DNA of 64,000 nt from Rhinopomastus cyanomelas. Its lineage: Eukaryota > Chordata > Aves > Bucerotiformes > Rhinopomastidae. The DNA is taken from assembly GCA_013400115.1 (NCBI GenBank), contig VXBP01005585.1:88081-152080 (forward strand), read 5' to 3'. Both the position numbers and the translations under genes were made by a program. Shown piece by piece: positions 56,903 to 64,000 of this stretch (positions are counted from its first letter, which is position 1; every line of letters begins with the position of its first letter). Below the pieces are notes generated by a model. That model was not told where the DNA came from. It worked only from the letters and a program-made list of their open reading frames with translations, and ran no database searches.

Positions 56903-58255
56903 ACTGTTGTGGTTGGGAACTCAGCACATACCCTGAGCTTATACCCTCTTGCATATTTGAGAATTTATTGTCACTTTGTGAACGCCAGTTGTTTAACAGA
57001 TGGGTACTCTTTTCCACCTTTATTTAAATTTTTATATGCTGAGAATGGAGAAAAATTCTTGCCAGTTGATTTAATGCCCTTTTCCAGCTGAATTATTATT
57101 ATTATTTCTCTTGATAATGGGGTTCAGCAATCTTGTTGCAAATGCTACTTTCTGTAGCTCTCATTTAGCTGGTCGGTGCTGCATTTGCAGTGGCTGCACT
57201 TTCTTTTCCTTCAGAGAAAACAAATTACTTGTCTGTTTAGACATAACTTGTGCAGAGATTTAGAAGGAACCACATGAAAGCATCTGGATCCAACATCATT
57301 CATGGTCACTGAAGGGTTTTCATTCCCCCCCCCCATTTCCTTTAACTTGCAGCCCATTTCTGTCGCAGATCATCCTCATTTTCCTCTAGAAATTCAAAGA
57401 GGAGCATCCCTCTGCTGTTGGCTTCTTTTGTCTCTTGCTGTTGAACAATAGGATCGTTGAGTCACTGAGAGGTTAACGATGCACATTTTTTCCCCCCTTC
57501 TTTTTTCTGTCAGTGGTCCAACCTCTTTGTATAGTTGGGTGGAACAGCACACTGAACAGAAATAATGGGGAAATCTTTGTGGTGGAATGACTGGGGTTGT
57601 CATTTTGCAATACCAGGGTAAAGACCTACTTAAGCTGCAGGCTTCTGGCCATGTTACAGGGTGGCTGATTGCAAATCCCTCTGCAAGAACATAAAAGATA
57701 CAGAGAAACTGATATATAGTATTCAGCAGCATTGGACCTAGGGTGGACCTGAGTGATTACAGTTGGTTCAGCAGCAGCTTCCCAATTTGTATTCAAAATG
57801 AGTCTTTTGGGGTTTGGTGTTAGAAAAAAGGGTGAATTGTAGTCCTTAATTATGAAGCGAGGGAACAATTGCAGATGGACATGCAGGCAGCGGTCCAATC
57901 TCTCTTACTGAGTGAGCGGTGTCTCTGCCGTCCTGCTGCATAAATGACCATTGCAGACTGTTGCTGGGTTCATTGGTTTTGGTCTCTCTTAGGATATGGA
58001 TTTGAAAGCTCTAATTTTGGGATTATCACAATGGTCCTTCAGGCTTCTGCTGTGTTGTTCTGAGGCATTTGGGGGAATTGAGCCTGGGGAAGGTGTGGGA
58101 CAGGGTTTGTAGCACGTGGGTGAGTTGGGACTTGCCTGGTACCAGCCAGGGGAGGAAGAGACTTCTCTTCCCCTTTGTCTTATCAACCTAATGGATGAAG
58201 GGCTCTTGCTCAGCAGAGCTGCATGGTGATGGGACTTGGAGTGGCACTGCTCGAA

Positions 58256-59626
58256 GAATCATAGAATCATTACGGATCGGAAGGGACCTCGAAAGATCAT
58301 CTAGTCCAATCCGCCTGCAACAGCAGGATCACCTAAACCAAGTTACACAGGAACCCGTCCAGTCGGGTCTTGAATATCTCCAGAGAAGGAGACTCCACAA
58401 CCCCCCTGGGCAGCCTGTTCCAGTGCTCTGTCACCCTCACCGTGAAGAAGTTCCTTCTCAGGTTGATGTGGAACCTCCTGTGTTCCAGCTTACAACCATT
58501 GCTCCTTGTCCTATCACTACATGACACCGAGAACAGCCCAGTGCCATCGTCCTGACACCCACCCCTCAAATATTTGTGGACATTAATGAGGTCACCCCTC
58601 AGTCTCCTCTTCTGCAAGCTAAAGAGACCCAACTCCCTCAACCTCTCCTCATAAGGGAGGTGTTCCACCTCTCTTATCATCTTTGTTGCCCTACGCTGAA
58701 CTCTCTCCAGCAGCTCCACATCCCTCTTGAACTGAGGAGCCCAGAACTGGACACAATACTCCAGGTGTGGTCTCACCAGGGCAGAGTAGAGGGGGAGAAG
58801 AACCTCTCTTGATCTGCTAACCACCCCTCTTCTAATCCACCCCAGGATGCTGTTGGCCCTCTTGGCCACAAGAGCACATTGCTGGCTCATAGTCATCTTG
58901 TTGGCCACCAGGACCCCCAAGTCCCTTTCCCCTACACTACACTCCAACAGGTCAGTCCCCAGCCTATACTGGTACCTGGGGTTGTTCTTGCCCAGATGCA
59001 AGACTCTGCACTTACTCTTGTTATAGCTCATTAGATTTTTCTCTGCCCAGTTCTCCAGCCTGTCCAGATCTCGCTGAATGGCAGCACAGTCTGCGGGGGT
59101 GTCGGCGACACCACCCAGCTTTGTGTCATCAGCAAACTTGCTGACAGTGCATGCCAATCCCTCATCCAAGTCATCAATGAATAGATTGAACAGGACCGGT
59201 CCCAGCACCGATCCCTGGGGCACTCCACTAGATACAGGCCTCCAACTAGACTCTGTCCCATTGACCACCACTCTCTGACTTCTACCCTGTAGCCAGTTTA
59301 CAATCCACCTCACTACCCGAAAATCCAGGCCACACTGCCTCAGTTTGTCTGCAAGGATGCTGTGAGAGACCGTGTCAAATGCCTTTCTTAAGTCAAGATA
59401 GATGACATCCACGGCTCTGCCCTCATCCATCCACCTGGTTACACCCTCATAAAAGGCTATCAGGTTGGTCAAGCATGACTTTCCCTTTGTGAAGCCATGC
59501 TGACTGTCCTTAATGACCCTCCTGTCATTGATGTGCCCGGAAGCAGCCTCTAGGACAAATTGTTCCATCACCTTTCCTGGGATGGAGGTGAGGCTGACCG
59601 GTCTATAGTTACCTGGGTCTTCCTTC
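58256..59626 (-). mobile_element. CR1 LINE copy with open reverse transcriptase domain
   Basis: The best preserved CR1 in the window. The minus-strand frame 59697-58333 stays open for 454 codons, of which all but the first ~20 are CR1 ORF2. It contains NYRPVSLTSIPGKVMEQFV, QHGFTKGKSCLTNLIAFYEG, motif A (VIYLDLRKAFDTVSHS), motif B (SGVPQGSVLGPVLFNLFI), the catalytic FADDTKLGG motif, and the C-terminal block to LDGFLCNLV. The 3' UTR is short and ends AATGATTCTATGATTCT. The copy is 5'-truncated (no endonuclease) and so not autonomous. Few disablements suggest recent insertion. Confidence 0.93.
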
Positions 59627-59688
59627 TGAAGAAACTGTTGTCTTTTCCATTTGGAGCACTTCTCCAGGCTGAGCTTCTCCTGCAGACA
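59627..59688 (-). repeat. Dispersed segment shared by two CR1 3' flanks (second copy)
   Basis: On the minus strand it reads GAGAAGCTCAGCCTGGAGAA, GTGCTCCAAATGGAAAAGAC and AACAGTTTCTTC, matching 15246-15306. It directly follows the 3' end of the CR1 at 59689 and abuts the truncated 5' end of the CR1 at 59626. Confidence 0.6.
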
Positions 59689-59962
59689 TGGAATCACAGA
59701 CTGGTTTAGGGTGGAAGTGACCTCGGAGATGATCTACTCTCAAGCCCCTGCCACAGATATATGTCTCACTGGACCAGGTTGCCCAGAGTCCCAGCTTGGC
59801 CTTGAACACTGCCAGGGATGGAGCAGCCACAATCTCCCTGTGCAACCTGCTCCAGTGTCTCAGCACTCTCACAGGGAGGCATTTCTGCCTCAGATCTCAT
59901 CTCAATCTTCCATCTTTTAGCTTGAACTGATCCCCCTTGTCCCATCAGTAGATGCAGTCAAA
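59689..59962 (-). mobile_element. CR1 3' fragment
   Basis: The plus strand reads GGAATCACAGACTGGTTTAG, GGTGGAAGTGACCTCGGAGA, CAGGTTGCCCAGAGTCCCAG, CCAGTGTCTCAGCACTCTCA, TCTCATCTCAATCTTCCATC. Same tail type as 15045. Confidence 0.85.
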
Positions 59963-60989
59963 GTGTACCTGTTATCACTGAGGCAGTGCTGGTTGCCCCA
60001 GCTTTGTCTTCCCAGACACGTTGTTAAGCATCAGCCATGGTGCTGTGGTTCCAGCAGAGCTCATGCTGGGAAATGGAAACTACAGAACCCCTCTTCTCCA
60101 CGACTTAATTTGGTTTTTTTTTTCCCCTGCTCTTTTGGGAGCTGCTGATCCTCTGTGGTGGCTGGCATACGCATGGCAGTGCGTTTTCCTGGTGGGAATG
60201 TTAAAAATACCCACTACAATTTTCACTTTCCACATACCAAAATACATTAATTTGCTGCTGCTTCAGTTAGTCATTTCCTCCTTTTGTTCCTTTCACAACA
60301 GGGTGAAGGACCACAGGCGCAAGCTTCAGTAAAACCTGGCATGGTTAAGAAGTGTGAGGCTGAATAGATTCTCTTGCGTTAATACATGGATTTGGGGGCA
60401 GAAGTCTTCTAGTCTCATGTGTTACATGCACATTTCGGAAAAAGTCCTGATAAAGTCACTTTTATTGTCGTCACACTAAGAATGTCTTTGCTGGCTGATT
60501 TGTTTTTGTAAGGGAAAGGAATTGTCATACGAATCAGGCTGCTAGTCGTACCATGAATTTAATGTTTTCTTGCAGAAGAACTTGGGCGACATGTTCTATA
60601 GGAAAATTTCCAAATTATCTCATTTATTTTGAGGTTTCTTCTTGTCCTCCTGTGTCATCACCTCGTGTTCCTGTGAGACCTTATTGAATGTGGGTGGAAA
60701 CCTTGTGAAAGCACCAGCATGACACTTATGTGGCTCAGTTCTAGGATGGTTTTGACAGTCTCTGCACCATTGGGGTGTGAAGGTACAAAGGTCAATAAAT
60801 TCAGCTATATGGACCTGCTTACACGTTAATCCAGGTGACTGACCAATTGAGGCTGGATTTTGTTTGCTTCTCTCTTGCTGCTGTGTTGAGAAGTTTGTTG
60901 AGAAGCTTTAGGTCTGGGTGGTCCAGAGACCTACAGAAGTGGTAGATTGAAAGGTTTCTTCTGTATTTGGAGAAACTGGAGAGTCAATT

Positions 60990-61438
60990 CTTGTAAACCA
61001 GAGGAGGCCACAAGGATGACCAGAGGGATGGAGCCCCTCTATTATGGGGAAAGGCTGAGGGAACTGATCAGCCTGGAGAAGAGAAGGCTCCAGGGTGACT
61101 TTCGAGCAACTTCCAGAACCTGAAGCAGCTGCAGGAAAACTGCAGAGGGACTTTCCACAAGGGACAAGTGATAAGACAAGGGGGATGGGTCCAAACTAAA
61201 AGAGGGAAGATTAAGATGAGATCTGTGGCAGAAATTCTTCCCTGTGAAGGTGCTGAGGCACTGGAACAGGTTGCCCAGGGAGACTGTGGCTGCTCCACCT
61301 CTGGAAGTGTTGAAAGCCAGGTTGGATGGGGCTCTGGACCACTTGCTCTGGTGAGAGGTGTCTCTGCCCATGGCATGGGCTTGAGGCTAGATGATCTCTG
61401 AGGTCCCTTTAAGCCTAAATCATTCTATGAAATTCAAG
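60990..61438 (+). mobile_element. CR1 fragment
   Basis: Reads GGCCACAAGGATGACCAGAG, AGCCTGGAGAAGAGAAGGCT, GGTGCTGAGGCACTGGAACA, GGTTGGATGGGGCTCTGGAC and the tail GAGGTCCCTTTAAGCCTAAA, ending CATTCTATGAA. Confidence 0.88.
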
Positions 61439-62411
61439 TGAGAAGGCTAAAATGTCCTTTGGTTCATGTGTGGAGAAGAAATTTGCAGGATCAAACAATA
61501 AATAAAAGTTGGCTTCTTCATAAGGACACGCAAAGTTCAGAAGTAGGCCACCTAAACAAAATGCCACCCTTGTTAACAATCCATTGTGGTTTTCCTGTTG
61601 AGGACATCTGCTTTGCCCTGGATTCCAAGCGGAGGACAGCTTGTACTGTCTCAGGGAGGCTCTTGCGAGGAGGAACAAACTGGGGTAGTGGGGCCTTGCA
61701 AGGCTTGCAGGGAGGTAGTTACCTCATCTGGGATCCATAAGCTGATAAGACATGCTGGGCTTTTCGTAGGATAGTTGCAGATCTTGTATATATAAAAGCA
61801 TACCCCAGGCTTTTTTATTTAATGAGCTTTATTACCCCAGCACTGATATGCCAGTCATACTTCCACAGCAAACACCTAAAGGGGGAGGGGGGTGTGAAAC
61901 CTTTTTCTTCATTTATTTCTGTCTTCTGTCACTTTACATGTCTTTTTTAAAAGTCTAAGCAAGAATTTGTGATGCAGGAATGTAGATTTAGAGAGTTGTG
62001 TTTGCTTGGTACGCTGGGGGATGGGAAAGATTTCAGTCCAGCTGTTTTTCTTCTGTGCACATTGCTGTGAAAGTATGAGAGGAATGTGAGAGCCGAGAAG
62101 CTGCTGCTCCTACCTGCTTCCCTCTCTCTTGCCCAGTATGTAAAGAGATGAAAGGGCTGTAGCAGCCTGGAACTTCTCAGTGGATGATCTTCAATTATAT
62201 TTTCTTTACTTTGAATTTGAAGCTCTGTCTCATTTGTGACCAGAGGGAAGTCAACTGTGTAATTGCTGGGTGCTGTAGAGCTGCTTGTAATCAAGTTAAA
62301 GTACTGGAGCACGGTGAGGGGAGGTGTAGGAGGGTCAGAATAAATGTGATGTTCTGGTGCATCTTAGTCTTGTATTGGAAAATAATTAAGCCGTGTCAGA
62401 GCAAGATAGTT

Positions 62412-62886
62412 TGATAGCTCAGTTTTGGAGGCCCCAGTACAAGAAGGACGTGGAACAGCTGGAGTGAGTCCAGAGTAGGCCACAAGGATAATTGTGGAGT
62501 GCCTCTGCTAATGGGGAAAGGATGTTCAGCCTGGAGATGAAAAGGCTCCAGGACTTTATAGCTCCTTCCAGTATCTGAAGGGGGCTACAAGAAAGCTGGA
62601 GAGGGACTTTGTACGAGGGACTCTGCTGATAGGACAAGGGGGATGCGTTCAAGCTAAGAGAGGGGAGATTTAGGTGAGATCTGTGGCAGAAATTTCTCCC
62701 TGTGAGGGTGCTGAGGCCCTGGAACAGGTTGCCCAGGGAGACTGTGGCTGCTCCACCTCTGGAAGTGTTGAAAGCCAGGTTGGATGGGGCTGTAGGCACC
62801 GTGGTCTGGTGAGAGGTCCATGGCAGAGGATTGGGACTGGATGATCTCAGGTCTGTTCCATTCTATTTCATTCTATGATTCTATTT
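62412..62886 (+). mobile_element. CR1 fragment
   Basis: Reads CCAGTACAAGAAGGACGTGG, AGCCTGGAGATGAAAAGGCT, GAGGGTGCTGAGGCCCTGGA, GGTTGGATGGGGCTGTAGGC. It ends in three degenerate octamers around ATTCTATTTCATTCTATGAT. It closely resembles the copy at 60990. Confidence 0.88.
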
Positions 62887-63339
62887 AACCCTCACAGCTT
62901 GAGACCCTTCACCCATCCTTGTTTTGGCGGAGTCAACTTTGGGAATGATGCTGCATGTGGTTACTTCTACCAGTGAATCAGGGGATGAGGCAGGCGATAG
63001 GCTGCTTTGTAGCTCCAGCCAAACAGTGTGCAAACACTGGTGCTGATAATGGGAAAAATCCCCCTCCTTATGTCCTCGGGAAAGGGCCTCTGCAGCACTT
63101 GGCATTGAAGCAGGTATTGTATGTGCTGTGGCTTCAGGGGATGTAGCTGTGCTCGAGGCTTTCTGTGGACCTGAGGTGAAGATTACATTAGGAATACATA
63201 GTAGACCACAGCAGATGTCCAAAGCCCTTTGTTGAGGTGCCCAGTGGCTTTAGACTTGTGTAAGTCTGCTTGGGAGCTCCAGAAGAGAGGAGGGGCAGCA
63301 GGCTCGGGTTACCTACGTGCGTGCAGTGACGTAGCAGGG

Positions 63340-64000
63340 GGAGGGGCTATTACTGAAACTTGGGATGATTCCCATGACTGGAATGTAGGGATAGATGGGT
63401 ACAAGCTCTTTAGGAAGGACAGGCAGGGAAGGAGAGGAGGAGGCGGCGTTGCCCTCTATATCAGTGACCAGCTGGAATCAGCGGAGCTCCATCTGGGGAA
63501 GGATGATGAGCTGGTTGAAAGTGTGTGGGTTAAAATTAAAGGGAAGACAGGAGAAGATGATGTTACTGTAGGGGTCTGCTGCAGGCCACCTGACCAGCAG
63601 AAGCAAGCAGATGAGGCCCTTCATAGGCAGATAGTAGCGGCTTCCAGGTCACAGGCCCTGGTCTTCATGGGGGATTTCAACCACCCCGACATCTGCTGGA
63701 GGGACAGCACAGTAAGGCACCAGCAATCCAGGTTGTTCTTGGATTGCATAGATGACAACTTCCTCCTCCAAATGGTGGAGGAACCAATAAGAAAAGGTGC
63801 TATTCTGGACCTTGTTCTCACCAACAGGGAAGGGCTGATGACCAATGTGAGGCTCAGGGACAGCCCTTGGCTGCAGTGACCATGAAGCAGTTGAATTTAA
63901 GATCCTCAGGGCAACCAGGAGGGAAGTACTCTAAGCTTACAACCCTGGACTTTAGGCGTNAGTACTCTAAGCTTACAACCCTGGACTTTAGGCGTGCAGA
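63340..64000 (+). mobile_element. CR1 5' half: ORF2 endonuclease domain, continues past the edge
   Basis: The frame 63229-63879 encodes, from about 63345, an APE-type endonuclease: AITETWDDSHDW (metal-binding Glu region), YKLFRKDRQGRRGGGGVALY, FMGDFNHPDICWRD (catalytic GDFN) and GAILDLVLTNREGL. One Trp codon of the usual TETWW pair is missing. A frameshift near 63860 changes frame before SDHEAVEFK-like sequence. An N at 63960 lies between two exact 35-nt copies. It is the only endonuclease-bearing copy here. Broken, so inactive as assembled. Confidence 0.88.

Larger units (their letters stand above)
45770..64000 (+). other. Putative first intron of the CpG-island gene
   Basis: From the donor at 45770 to the window end no coding exon is recognised on either strand. 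The first 4.8 kb (to 50618) is unique, AT-richer DNA without a supported feature. From 50619 onward CR1 copies are dense, and each is listed separately. Confidence 0.45.

Noticed and set aside
1..64000. Endogenous retroviruses, DNA transposons, CRISPR arrays, operons
   Set aside because: No LTR pairs, gag or pol of retroviral type, transposase motifs, spaced direct repeats or bacterial gene organisation were seen. The reverse transcriptases all carry CR1-type motifs and tails.

Overview
This is a vertebrate, almost certainly avian, nuclear genome window. Two signs support that. About a fifth of the sequence is CR1 non-LTR retrotransposon fragments with the bird-type 3' terminus (ATTCTRTG-like 8-mers). 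The two recognisable protein genes, ATG14 and TBPL2, lie in the same order and orientation as in the amniote block FBXO34-ATG14-TBPL2-KTN1. The CR1 density is high for a bird, which would fit a woodpecker, hornbill or hoopoe type lineage, but this is inference and no species can be named.

Layout. Positions 1-2457 lie downstream of ATG14 (probable 3' UTR and convergent intergenic DNA). ATG14 occupies 2458-19661 on the minus strand in ten coding exons. Every splice junction was read from the sequence and the phases close to an open frame of 492 codons plus stop. Its CpG-rich promoter is at about 19140-19790, with a TATA-like box, a CACGTG E-box and an in-frame upstream ATG. TBPL2 lies on the same strand from 23021 to 28864 in six recognised exons: the complete TBP-type saddle domain plus most of a divergent N-terminal region. 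Its first coding exon could not be located. An intact tRNA-Gly(UCC) gene sits at 31358-31429 on the plus strand. Intergenic DNA from 31430 to about 45470 holds CR1 copies and one tRNA-headed, CR1-tailed SINE. A strong CpG island at about 45475-45960 ends its first transcribed piece at a consensus splice donor. By synteny it is the promoter and non-coding first exon of KTN1, with 45770-64000 as its first intron, again full of CR1.

How the parts relate. ATG14 targets the class III PI3-kinase complex to autophagosome initiation sites. TBPL2 is a germline TBP paralogue. They are neighbours by ancestry and nothing here indicates a shared pathway. The rest is retrotransposon history: 5'-truncated CR1 copies, one with a 454-codon open frame covering the reverse transcriptase, one endonuclease-half copy at the right edge, two CR1 copies sharing the same downstream sequence, and a non-autonomous SINE with a CR1 tail. 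Four single N positions lie in or beside CR1 sequence. Two have exact 35-37 nt duplications on either side, which indicates uncollapsed contig overlaps.

No prokaryotic features, CRISPR arrays or recognisable LTR retroviruses were seen. The most notable items are the SINE, the shared CR1-downstream segment, the GC-AG intron of ATG14, and the Phe-to-Leu change in the membrane-binding face of the ATG14 BATS domain.
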